Source of the DNA: PCPOR2b sp965220385
Lineage (GTDB): Bacteria > Poribacteria > WGA-4E > PCPOR2b
Assembly: GCA_965220385.1 (NCBI GenBank)
Contig: OZ244825.1
Coordinates: 3,720,001-3,784,000, forward strand
Length of the DNA: 64,000 bases
Reading direction: 5' to 3'
Shown: piece by piece, positions 24,873 through 32,798 of the stretch
Layout of the letters: each line of letters opens with the position of its first letter
Position numbering within the stretch: the first letter of the stretch is position 1
Position numbers and translations under genes: made by a program
Notes under the pieces: generated by a model
Databases searched by the model: none
What the model saw: the letters and a program-made list of their open reading frames with translations, nothing else
Told to the model about the DNA's origin: nothing

Positions 24873-24899
24873 GAAACATATACTGACCATCTGTGTCTA
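24873..24899 (+). promoter_or_regulatory. Possible ECF-type promoter upstream of the ECF sigma gene
   Basis: GAAAC (24873-24877) and TCTA (24896-24899) resemble the GAAC/TCTA hallmarks of ECF promoters, but the 18-bp spacing is slightly long. ECF operons are often autoregulated, which is the main reason to note it. Confidence 0.25.
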
Positions 24900-24939
24900 T
24901 CTATTCTGAAGGTTAAATTGTAACAAACGAGATAAGCCG

Positions 24940-25560
24940 ATGCCACAAACAGATTGTCAGAAAGACGATGGAACTGTATCGCACTCAGCCGATGCGAGTC
25001 AAGCGGATGATAACGAATTGGTCAAACGGGTGTGTATGGGCGAGACACAGCTGTTCAGGCTGTTGATTGAGCGTCACCAACAGCATATCTTCAACCTGTG
25101 TTATCGTATGCTCCGACAGTTTGAGGAGGCGGATGATGCAACACAGGATACGTTCCTGAAGGCATATCGTTCCCTGAAGCAATTTCGCGGTGACGCCCGC
25201 CTAAAAACGTGGCTATGCCGAATTGCTCGAAACGAGTGCCTTAATCGCTTGCGCCATGAAAATATGGCTTCACTTGATCAGCTACTGACAACAGATTATA
25301 GTTTTCAGATTGCCAATTCAACGCCATCGCCGTTGGAGTTGATTGAGCAGCAGGAAACCCAATCCATCGTTCACGAGGCAATTAACAAACTCCCGCACCA
25401 GTATCGGCTGGTTATCACGCTCTTTCACCTCAACGGACTTTCCTACGAAGAGATTTCGCAGGTGATGGAAATTCCGATGGGAACAGTGAAAACCCATATC
25501 TTTCGCGCAAGAGAACTTCTAAAATCGAAGTTGCAAGCCTTTGTAGAAGGAAAAATTTGA
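24940..25560 (+). CDS. ECF (RpoE-like) RNA polymerase sigma factor
   Basis: 206 residues. The sigma-2 region contains LCYRMLRQFEEADDATQDTFLKAYRSL and KTWLCRIARNECLNRLR. The sigma-4 region contains LPHQYRLVITLFHLNGLSYEEISQVM and MGTVKTHIFRARELLKSKL. It recruits RNA polymerase to a stress or surface regulon. A zinc-binding anti-sigma gene follows about 590 bp later with a small membrane-protein gene between them, which predicts membrane-linked regulation. Confidence 0.95.
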   Translation: MPQTDCQKDDGTVSHSADASQADDNELVKRVCMGETQLFRLLIERHQQHIFNLCYRMLRQFEEADDATQDTFLKAYRSLKQFRGDARLKTWLCRIARNECLNRLRHENMASLDQLLTTDYSFQIANSTPSPLELIEQQETQSIVHEAINKLPHQYRLVITLFHLNGLSYEEISQVMEIPMGTVKTHIFRARELLKSKLQAFVEGKI

Positions 25561-25670
25561 GTGCGCCATTCGAATAATTTTCTTCGGTTCGGCGTATGTG
25601 ATCTGGACTCTGGTTAATTTGGGTCGGCTTTAATTGACTAATCCTAAAAGTGAAAAGGTAGGTAAAACTT

Positions 25671-25898
25671 ATGGCAATTAACTGGGAAGGTATCAACTGG
25701 AAGCAAGGCTTCAACCGTCTTTGGTTGTTCATCTCTGTTGTTATAGGCATTGTAATATTCGTTTACATGTTTAATTCTAGCGACTATGAAGAGGTCCCCT
25801 TCGTCGCTATCGTGTATTTTGCGATAGTGTTCGTTGTAGGACACGTGACGTTTCGGGTTTTCCTTTGGATTATCAAAGGATTTCGAGACAAGAATTAA
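25671..25898 (+). CDS. Small two-helix membrane protein
   Basis: 75 residues preceded by an AAAGGTAGG sequence. Two hydrophobic segments (about residues 17-34 and 43-66) predict two transmembrane helices with short polar ends. It lies between the ECF sigma gene and its probable anti-sigma gene, so it may take part in signal sensing. No family recognised. Confidence 0.6.
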   Translation: MAINWEGINWKQGFNRLWLFISVVIGIVIFVYMFNSSDYEEVPFVAIVYFAIVFVVGHVTFRVFLWIIKGFRDKN

Positions 25899-25922
25899 GC
25901 ATTTGAGGCAATATCTCGAGCT

Positions 25923-26189
25923 GTGATTTTGTCTCAAACCACGTGCGATTATGTGCAGTTCCACCACCTTGGAAATTTTACAACGTTACACATTTCGCGC
26001 GTGTTCGGTTGTAGGGCAGGATTAATTGTTTTACCCTTTCTGAACGGATATATCCTGGGTGGTGTGCCAGGCATGTTTATTAGCATTGCTGGCACTTGGG
26101 TGGTTATGAAACTTGTTCGATACTTTTTCACTTACAGGTATGAACCATGGATTGTAGAAACTTTGAAGAGTTGTCTCAATTATACATAG
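25923..26189 (+). CDS. Doubtful small membrane protein
   Basis: An 88-codon frame from a GTG without a well-placed Shine-Dalgarno, overlapping the anti-sigma start by about 40 bp. The C-terminal 55 residues are hydrophobic (LIVLPFLNGYILGGVPGMF, TWVVMKLVRYFF) and could form two helices. It may be a decayed relative of the preceding small membrane gene, or chance. Without it the 25899-26146 gap holds nothing else. Confidence 0.3.
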   Translation: MILSQTTCDYVQFHHLGNFTTLHISRVFGCRAGLIVLPFLNGYILGGVPGMFISIAGTWVVMKLVRYFFTYRYEPWIVETLKSCLNYT

Positions 26190-26743
26190 ACGCGGAGCTC
26201 GATGACGAACGTATCTCTCAGTTTGAAGCCCATCTGCTCACCTGTAATGGTTGCAAGCTGAAGATGGAATACCTACAAGCGACTCTCCGCGGCATCGAAC
26301 GCTACCCACAACTTGAACCCCCTTCGGATTTGGCGGATAACGTGATGGCGCGAATAGAGGGGTCCGCATCGTCGTGGGATTTCTCTCAAGAACTTGTACA
26401 CATCACAAGTGTATCAAGGCAACTTGCCAGCGGACAATTGGCGAGGTTTCCCGAAGCGTTCGCCACAATGATTGTTGGTTTAATTTTATTACCGCCCAGA
26501 ATCTACCTTCGCGCTTTTGCAATTGTATTCCAGCGAATCCACACCGTGCTAGTAAAATGGGGTCATCTCTCCAAAACCCAAACACTGCATTTGATTGAAT
26601 CATCACGCCGTTCACTCGCAACATCTCATCGAAATCCGCTGAGACGGATCTATCCACATCTGTTGTATCACTTGAACCCACTGACGAAATTGACATGTCA
26701 ACCGATTATTAACAATCTGAAGCGTTACACGTTATTCAATTAA
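26147..26743 (+). CDS. Anti-sigma factor with ZAS/zf-HC2 domain
   Basis: 198 residues. The N-terminus has the zinc anti-sigma motif HLLTCNGC (His29-x3-Cys33-x2-Cys36), which binds and inhibits the cognate ECF sigma. A moderately hydrophobic stretch (AFATMIVGLILLPP, about 104-117) may be a membrane segment, and the C-terminal part is basic. The partner is almost certainly the ECF sigma at 24940-25560. Confidence 0.82.
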   Translation: MDCRNFEELSQLYIDAELDDERISQFEAHLLTCNGCKLKMEYLQATLRGIERYPQLEPPSDLADNVMARIEGSASSWDFSQELVHITSVSRQLASGQLARFPEAFATMIVGLILLPPRIYLRAFAIVFQRIHTVLVKWGHLSKTQTLHLIESSRRSLATSHRNPLRRIYPHLLYHLNPLTKLTCQPIINNLKRYTLFN

Positions 26744-26774
26744 CTCAACCTTCAAAGCAGTAGGAGGAACAACA

Positions 26775-27161
26775 ATGGATACACAAACCACATCAATGCA
26801 GCCAGAATCCGGCAGTTACAAAGGGAAATTACTGAAGATTCTCGTATTCGACGGTGATTTAGAAGCGCCAGCCGTGTGTGTTGCACTGCCGCTATCTCTT
26901 GTAAAGTTGGCAGGACGGCTCCTGCCGCCGTCCGCCAAGCTGATACCACTCATGGTCGATCTCGCAATGAGTAAAAATAAACAGTTTGAGGGCTCTGCCG
27001 AACTGATCCGTGAGAAATACGCCGATTTTGACTTCGTTGAGACTTTCACCGCCATCTGTGAAGTGATTGAAGAAGGGATTGACGAACTCAAAGATATCGG
27101 GACATTTGACTTTGTGTCGGTACTTGATGGAAGTGACGGTGTGGTAATTCGCATCGAGTAA
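26775..27161 (+). CDS. Unknown protein, possibly of the SHOCT/YvlB-like type
   Basis: 128 residues with a strong AGGAGG Shine-Dalgarno. The middle reads LKILVFDGDLEAPAVCVALP and LSLVKLAGRLLPPSAKLIP, then an acidic helix and a final strand FDFVSVLDGSDGVVIRIE. The layout (strand, LPL helix, closing DG.VVI strand) recalls small domains in YvlB-type membrane-stress proteins and is shared with the next gene. Function unknown; part of the ECF locus. Confidence 0.6.
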   Translation: MDTQTTSMQPESGSYKGKLLKILVFDGDLEAPAVCVALPLSLVKLAGRLLPPSAKLIPLMVDLAMSKNKQFEGSAELIREKYADFDFVETFTAICEVIEEGIDELKDIGTFDFVSVLDGSDGVVIRIE

Positions 27162-27180
27162 TGTTACAACTGGAGGGAAG

Positions 27181-27531
27181 ATGAGTAGGTCAAGTCGGCG
27201 GCGTGTCGCACTCGTTCTAAGAGTTCGCATCCTTAACGGAGACGCAGCCAAACCGGAACGGAATATCTGGATTCCTCTTCCGCTTCTCTTTCTCGTTGCG
27301 TTCGCCCTGGATATGTTTGCCTGCGTTTCTGTTCATGTGGCTTCAATCGTGCTCCTCACCTTTGGCAAGAAAAGATGGAAGGAGACACTTCGGAAACCGC
27401 TCTCGCTTGCAAGAGCCGCAACGCGCATTTTTTATCTGACGCGATTAAGTTACGGTTTGCTGCGCAATGGGAACGCGCTGGAAATCCGTGTGGTTGATGG
27501 AGAAAGCGGTTTTGTTGTTTCGGCAAAATGA
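27181..27531 (+). CDS. Unknown protein related in layout to its upstream neighbour
   Basis: 116 residues, GGAGG just upstream. The N-terminus VALVLRVRILNGDAAKPERN and IWIPLPLLFLVAFALD parallels the GD...P...LPL segment of the 26775 product, and the end LEIRVVDGESGFVVSAK matches its closing strand. The middle is hydrophobic and may contact the membrane. It is the last gene of the ECF sigma locus before a block of repeats. Confidence 0.55.
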   Translation: MSRSSRRRVALVLRVRILNGDAAKPERNIWIPLPLLFLVAFALDMFACVSVHVASIVLLTFGKKRWKETLRKPLSLARAATRIFYLTRLSYGLLRNGNALEIRVVDGESGFVVSAK

Positions 27532-27766
27532 CTCACGATTTCAAGTCTGTTGAGAAGTGCAGGAACGTGATTTCCGTAGGCAGCCGAAGCCCAAAAAATG
27601 ACGGAAATTCACACCCAAATACAAACTTCAATGTGTCCTCAATTGAGTCAGAGGGCAGTAACAGACTGTTGAAATGGGTCGCAAGCATAATATTAGTGAC
27701 TTGCTGATAGGTTGATAGCGGGAACAGTTCACTGAACAAGCTGCCAAAATCTTCCTTATAATATAC
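27532..27766. other. Gap without a supported gene
   Basis: A 68-codon open frame lies on the minus strand (27533-27739) but has no convincing Shine-Dalgarno or recognisable family. It may be a gene fragment, given the mobile elements that follow immediately. Confidence 0.4.
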
Positions 27767-27862
27767 CTAGTACACCGTCAGATAAGTTTTGAAATTATTA
27801 TATGTGCTATCGTTTGATTTCAATCAATATACACCAGCATAATTTATTGGACAGTGTACTAG
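27767..27862. repeat. Short inverted-repeat element A, CTAG-ended
   Basis: 96 bp with terminal repeats CTAGTACACCGTC and the complement of CTAGTACACTGTC (12 of 13 match). AT-rich and non-coding. Its right CTAG is shared with the next element. Confidence 0.75.
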
Positions 27863-28015
27863 TGCTCTGTCAGGCAAATTATGATAAGTACCTTCATTGC
27901 AATGTCCGGTGCGGTTACAAACCGCACCTACCGGGCCTGGGGAACAGAGAGAATTACCGATTTATGTTCTGAAACCTTATACAGTTTGTACTACATTTTT
28001 CTGACAATGTACTAG
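27859..28015. repeat. Short inverted-repeat element B, CTAG-ended, with a GC hairpin
   Basis: 157 bp, ends CTAGTGCTCTGTCAG and the complement of CTAGTACATTGTCAG, related to element A. It contains the hairpin GGTGCGGTT-ACA-AACCGCACC at 27906-27934, also present near 11381. It shares CTAG with elements A and C on either side. Confidence 0.72.
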
Positions 28016-28182
28016 GTTCTGTTGACATTTCATCGTAGCTAGATAACAGAGACGCATACATCGGTTCACTGACGGAGAAAAGAAACCGAGTTTTGCCGAA
28101 AAAACTCGGTTTCTGGCAGCTTTTCCAGTGATTTGAGCGTTTCTCGCGACAGCAAGAGCAAAATGTCAACACGCCCTAACTC
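28012..28182. repeat. Short inverted-repeat element C, CTAG-ended
   Basis: About 171 bp from CTAGGTTCTGTTGACATTT to the complement of TTAGGGCGTGTTGACATTT. The centre holds a hairpin built on AAACCGAGTTTT and AAAACTCGGTTT. A full homologue lies inverted at 43209-43384. Short open frames inside both copies encode similar peptides only because the DNA is repeated. Confidence 0.82.
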
Positions 28183-28206
28183 AATCTCGAAGGAGGGACA
28201 TAAAAA

Positions 28207-30174
28207 TTGGAAAATACTGTCAGCGTGAAGCAATTGATAGAGGCGTTAGATGATGAAGATGAATCTGTCCGCATAAATGCGGCGATTAATCTGGCGAAAC
28301 GCGGTGACTCCATTGCGATTCCTGTCCTGATAGAGGCACTGGGCCATGAGAGTCAAGCGATTCGTTTTCGATGGGTGCGGCAGGCGTTGGAGAAACTGGG
28401 CGAACGAGCTATACCTGCACTGATGGAAATACTCAATGCGAGGGAAAGCCGAGTCCAAGTTAGTGCGGCGTATGTACTCTATTGCCTTGACAATACCACG
28501 GCTGGTGTTGTTGTCCCGGTTTTGGAGAACGCACTCTGTGATGCAAACGAAGCCATTCGATGCGAAGCAGCGCAGGCGCTTGGGGAAATTGGCAAACCGG
28601 CTCAGGCGGCTGTCCCCACGTTGATACAGATGCTGAATGATAGGGGCGCGATTGCTGAAGCTTCTCGCGCCCCATGGTTTACAAGTAGCGACTGCGGCGT
28701 AGCCCCCTTTACGTTAGCGGTGATTGGTGAGCCAGTTTCCGATGTCGTGTCAGCATTGGTCAGCGTCTTAAGACGTACTGATGTAAGCGATTGCGTTCAA
28801 TGGAGCGCAGCAGGCGCACTGCGGATTATTGGCGAGCCAGCTAGCGTTGCGGTCCCTTTGTTGATGGAGATATTCCGGGATAGCCGAAAGTCTGCCCGTG
28901 TTCGTATCCAAGCGGCCTATACGCTGGCTGCAATTGGTGAGATAGACAGAGATATTGTGCCTCTTTTTACGGATGGATTACAGGACAAGGATCAGTGGAT
29001 TCGACTCTATAGCGCCAGATTGTTAGGCGAAATGGCTGAATTGCCTAAGTCGCCTGTGCCAAAATGGCTAAAGAATGCTTGGGGGGAATGGGTGCTACGT
29101 CCCTATTTTTCTAAGGAGTTAGGTGCGCTGACTGACCCGGCAGAAGTGGTGGTTCCTGCACTGATACAAGCCTTAGTCGATGATAGCCAGCATGTGCGCC
29201 GAATGGCGGCCTATGCCCTGGCGAAAACGGGTGAACCGGCAGCTGAAGCTGTGCCCGCCTTAATAGAAACCATGAAAACAGAAGATGTGGGTGGAGTTGC
29301 CGCAGAAGCACTGGTTAAAATTGGTCAGCCGGCAATATCCGCATTGATAGACGCAGCTCGTGATGAGGCTGAGATACTCCATCGTCATGCAATTTATGCG
29401 CTGAAAAAGATGGACGCTCCCAAAGCCAAAAAAGCAATAACAGAAACGAAAAAAACAACACCGATTGGGCCGTTTCCAACCGCTGTGGATTTCAAGCCTG
29501 CACAACCCGACCTTAACTTAAACGATAAGAAGGTCCGGGTATTTGAAGATTTGTATCAATCAACTCTTGATCGAGGCATTGGAAGCATTATCGACTACAA
29601 TCTCACTTATCCGAAACATGAATTTCTAACTTACCTCATCGGGCATAAAAACGTGGTGCTGCACGGCTCGAGTCAAACCGATATTGAGGTTTTCGTACCG
29701 ATACGAAAGAGTTTCGAGACGGAGGAGGATAGAGATGCCAATGGTGTGTATGCAGCCCCAGACGCAATCCTAACCACTTACTTCGCTAGTTGTGACCGCG
29801 TTAAAATCGCATCCACAAATAATGGGTACTCCACGGAGAAGGACGCTTCAGGGAGAAAACGCCGATTTTACCTTCTAGCGATAGGTATCGATTCGGACCG
29901 CGAAAACCCCTGGTCAGATGGTATGGTTTATATTCTTCCCCGAGATACCTTTGTAAAAATACATGAATGGGAATGGGTGAGCAAAGTTCCTGTCCAACCC
30001 CTGGCGAAACTGTCGGTTTGCCGCAAAGATATTCCTTTCGCCATCTGGAGAAAAGAATGGCGCCAACCTCAGTTATCTATGGGTCAATCTGATTTCCCTT
30101 TTCTCGAGGCAGTGCAAATCTATCCAATTCGCCCCAGGCATTTTAAGTTGGATAAACCCGAGTTTCTATGGTAA
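28207..30174 (+). CDS. HEAT-repeat (PBS-lyase type) protein with an unknown C-terminal domain
   Basis: 655 residues from a TTG start with GGAGGG nine bases upstream. Residues 1 to about 415 are HEAT repeats of about 30-40 residues, for example DEDESVRINAAINLAKRGD, DANEAIRCEAAQALGEIG and DDSQHVRRMAAYALAKTGE. From about 430 a distinct domain of about 220 residues follows (VRVFEDLYQSTLDRGIGSI, KNVVLHGSSQTDIEVFVP, DPRDTF-like strands, ending near PRHFKLDKPEFLW) that I do not recognise. HEAT scaffolds bind proteins; no enzyme motif is seen. Confidence 0.82.
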   Translation: MENTVSVKQLIEALDDEDESVRINAAINLAKRGDSIAIPVLIEALGHESQAIRFRWVRQALEKLGERAIPALMEILNARESRVQVSAAYVLYCLDNTTAGVVVPVLENALCDANEAIRCEAAQALGEIGKPAQAAVPTLIQMLNDRGAIAEASRAPWFTSSDCGVAPFTLAVIGEPVSDVVSALVSVLRRTDVSDCVQWSAAGALRIIGEPASVAVPLLMEIFRDSRKSARVRIQAAYTLAAIGEIDRDIVPLFTDGLQDKDQWIRLYSARLLGEMAELPKSPVPKWLKNAWGEWVLRPYFSKELGALTDPAEVVVPALIQALVDDSQHVRRMAAYALAKTGEPAAEAVPALIETMKTEDVGGVAAEALVKIGQPAISALIDAARDEAEILHRHAIYALKKMDAPKAKKAITETKKTTPIGPFPTAVDFKPAQPDLNLNDKKVRVFEDLYQSTLDRGIGSIIDYNLTYPKHEFLTYLIGHKNVVLHGSSQTDIEVFVPIRKSFETEEDRDANGVYAAPDAILTTYFASCDRVKIASTNNGYSTEKDASGRKRRFYLLAIGIDSDRENPWSDGMVYILPRDTFVKIHEWEWVSKVPVQPLAKLSVCRKDIPFAIWRKEWRQPQLSMGQSDFPFLEAVQIYPIRPRHFKLDKPEFLW

Positions 30175-30527
30175 ATGAAAGATTACACAGACCACACACC
30201 AAATTTCTCTAAGTTACTCTATAGGTCATGCAATTGTGTTTGATCTATAGAACGCTGGGAGGGTCAAAAAAGGAAGATGTTCAATGATTTAGCTGATTGC
30301 AAAGAAGGAAATTTATGATAATTGGCAGAGTCACAAAATCACGTTGGCATCTGCACTATGTGTTATTCTGCTGGCAATGAGTGTCTGACTAGGATTGAAA
30401 GATTATTCGGAACGGATTTTAGGTTACAATTTGTTTGTCGTGCGATCCCGACAGACTTTATTCAGACTCCCGTTGCGCTATATCTAAGTTTCAATGTCAA
30501 CACACCCGATAGCCTCCGCAAGAAATT
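30175..30527. other. Intergenic region, nothing firm
   Basis: 353 bp between convergent genes. CAATGTCAACACACCC at 30496-30511 resembles one end of the CTAG-ended element C/D (GGGCGTGTTGACATT) and may be a decayed copy; no matching second end is seen. A 69-codon frame (30322-30531) lacks a Shine-Dalgarno and family features. Confidence 0.4.
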
Positions 30528-31988
30528 TTAGGACGCGGATAAGCCTTCCCAGTAAGCTCTCAAACTGTCCCCCCAATTCGATATGACCTGACGCGGATTC
30601 GGATGATCAATCTGCGGTCGGTTTAGCTTGGCTTCTTGGGCAAGTAAATTTGCGCGGCACGAATCAATTGCATCTTCGTACCCCGGCTGGCTCACGAGAT
30701 TCTGCGTTTCCCACGGATCTGTTTGTAGATCGAAAAGCTGCGCACGTCCGAGACGCGATGCGTCCGGTCCCGGCGGACGGAAATCTTCTGGGTCAGCAGG
30801 CTTGTACTCAGTGATATATTTATATCTGTCCCCGACAACCGCCCGTCCCCAGTAATTGCTCTCCACATAGGCGTGCTCACGCCAAGGTATTTCATCGCCC
30901 TCTGCAAGCGGGCGCACACTCGCGCCTCCGAGCCCTGGGGCATCGCTTTGATTGATTTGCACGGCTTCCACCCCATCTATACCCGCATAGTCATAAACGG
31001 TGGGAACCAGATCTACGCCAGAGATAAAATGCTCCCTATCAAAATGGTCTTTCTGCACCGGCACACCGCCCCCCAAGCAAGCAACGATGAACGGAACACG
31101 AATACTTTCCTCGTATAGCGTGAACTTCTGGAACATCTGATGACTCCCACACGCCTCGCCGTGGTCTGCACTGAAGACGATAATCGTGTTATCGCAGAAA
31201 GGCGTTCCCTCAAGTGTGTTGAGCACGACACCGATCTCCGCATCAACCTTTTCGATGAATCGATAATAATTCCAGATAAGATACCGCCAATGGAACTCGT
31301 CCCAATCCCGTATGCCGTTCAGAATCGGCGCGTGGATGAGGGCATCGTCAGTTCTACGGCAGACCCGCTGTAGCACCGTTTCGCTTTCATCGTAATGGAA
31401 GTTTTCGGGCAGCGGCGGTAATTCTTCTTCAGGGACAATACCCTGCTGCAACGGATTTGGGATACGCTTTTCCTCGTGGTTGTGCAGATATTCACACACA
31501 TCGTGCGGATTGAGGTAGCCTATTTGTAGATAGAAGGGCGCGCTATCGTCGTAGGTTGTCAGAAAATCTGTCACCGCGTGCGTAGAGGCGGAATCGTAAT
31601 ACTCGCCACCTCCCGCACCGATGTCACGCTTTCCATAGTACAGGGTCTTGAAACTTTCACGCACATTTCTGCCCGGTACGTGCCACTTGCCACAATGGAA
31701 AGCCTTGTATCCGTTGGCATTCAGAATTTGTCCAACATCCGGAATTCCCTCGTGCATATATCCACCGTTAAACGGCACCCCCGTCTCTGACGTGTAAAGC
31801 CCTGTTGCCCAACTGGATCGTGTAGCGGCGCACACCGGGTCGCTGCAGTAAGAGCGCATGAAAGATGTACCGTTTCGGTGGAGGCGGTCGATGTTCGGCG
31901 TGCGTATGTATGGATTTCCATAAGCGGAAAGGGCGTTCCACGATTGCTGATCTGTATTGATGAAGAGGATATTCGGTCGTTTGCTCAT
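30528..31988 (-). CDS. Sulfatase with a CxAxR-type modification motif
   Basis: 486 residues, no signal peptide. RPNILFINTDQQSWNALSAYG and FSADHGEACGSHQMF fit type I sulfatases. The formylglycine site reads PVCAATRSSWATG (Cys53), i.e. CAATR rather than CxPxR; the Ala variant is known to be tolerated by some maturases, notably radical-SAM types. No maturase gene is visible. The start overlaps the stop of the upstream gene (ATGA), so it is translationally coupled in a four-gene minus operon. Confidence 0.92.
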   Translation of the reverse strand: MSKRPNILFINTDQQSWNALSAYGNPYIRTPNIDRLHRNGTSFMRSYCSDPVCAATRSSWATGLYTSETGVPFNGGYMHEGIPDVGQILNANGYKAFHCGKWHVPGRNVRESFKTLYYGKRDIGAGGGEYYDSASTHAVTDFLTTYDDSAPFYLQIGYLNPHDVCEYLHNHEEKRIPNPLQQGIVPEEELPPLPENFHYDESETVLQRVCRRTDDALIHAPILNGIRDWDEFHWRYLIWNYYRFIEKVDAEIGVVLNTLEGTPFCDNTIIVFSADHGEACGSHQMFQKFTLYEESIRVPFIVACLGGGVPVQKDHFDREHFISGVDLVPTVYDYAGIDGVEAVQINQSDAPGLGGASVRPLAEGDEIPWREHAYVESNYWGRAVVGDRYKYITEYKPADPEDFRPPGPDASRLGRAQLFDLQTDPWETQNLVSQPGYEDAIDSCRANLLAQEAKLNRPQIDHPNPRQVISNWGDSLRAYWEGLSAS

Positions 31989-32779
31989 GCGCTGCCTCCC
32001 GTTATCTCTCTAAGCACAAAGGTTTGGAAGAAGTTGGCAAAAATTGCCACGTTGCCGTGGGTATCAACCCACCAGTAGGACGGAAGAAGTCCTTCCCCAT
32101 ACAGGTAATAGCCATCGAGTTGCGTCTCGCCCATCTCTATCGACTCAAGGAAACCGATACGGTTCATAGATCTCAACTTCTCAAGGTCTTCCAGGATAGC
32201 CATTTCCACAACTTCGCCTGACCCCTGAATCTTCCTACTGAGCGCGGGAATCACATCGAACAACGCCCAGTTACAGGTGAACGGTATCTCTTTTTCTATC
32301 AGACCAACGGCAATTTCATTCTGGTTGACGGTCAACCGGATTTCGTCCGCAACCTGTTGTCCTTCACCAATGAACGTAGAATAACTGTCCTGACAGTCGT
32401 TCTGCGCCCGGACATGCCACTTACCCCTGAGCGATCGATACAGATCGTTAGCGGTATGAAAACGGAGTTGGAGGGCCTCACCGCTCGTCCCGTTAGTGTA
32501 TTGAATCGTGTAGTCCCAACGTCCATTGTCCGCTTGATGCCGCCTGACAGCAGCCTCGCCGAGACTCAGATTGTCTTGCAGATGCGCCCCTATCGCGTAA
32601 CCACGCCAGTAATTCGGAAATATCTCGTAAATATGCTCGGTAGTTTCGGCACCCATTTGGTCTGTTTTGGATCGCGCATAAAACCCGAGGAACGTTTCGA
32701 TTAATTGTTCCGCGAACTGAGGATTTTGTGCGCCATAATTGTAATCAAACGACCAATGCAACCCTTCGCTATTTTTCAT
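31985..32779 (-). CDS. Unknown protein between DUF2961 and sulfatase genes
   Basis: 264 residues, no signal or transmembrane segment. Aromatic-rich motifs such as LHWSFDYNYGAQNPQF, NYWRGYAIGAH, ADNGRWDYTIQYTNG and PSYWWVDTHGNVAIF suggest a carbohydrate-active or carbohydrate-binding fold, but I cannot assign a family. It overlaps the sulfatase start by 4 bp and follows the DUF2961 gene by 19 bp, so it belongs to the same unit. Confidence 0.75.
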   Translation of the reverse strand: MKNSEGLHWSFDYNYGAQNPQFAEQLIETFLGFYARSKTDQMGAETTEHIYEIFPNYWRGYAIGAHLQDNLSLGEAAVRRHQADNGRWDYTIQYTNGTSGEALQLRFHTANDLYRSLRGKWHVRAQNDCQDSYSTFIGEGQQVADEIRLTVNQNEIAVGLIEKEIPFTCNWALFDVIPALSRKIQGSGEVVEMAILEDLEKLRSMNRIGFLESIEMGETQLDGYYLYGEGLLPSYWWVDTHGNVAIFANFFQTFVLREITGGSA

Positions 32780-32798
32780 CGACTAACCTCGCTTTCCG

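Noticed and set aside
27954..28172. 72-codon frame similar in peptide sequence to part of 43216-43503
   Set aside because: Both lie inside copies of the same inverted-repeat element (C and D); the similarity comes from repeated DNA and the frames diverge after the shared part.
28028..28182. Possible CRISPR-like or tandem repeat block
   Set aside because: The repeats are inverted element ends and internal hairpins; there are no regularly spaced direct repeats and no cas genes in the window.
30322..30531. 69-codon frame in the gap before the second sulfatase
   Set aside because: No Shine-Dalgarno, no recognisable family, and it runs into the convergent gene's end.
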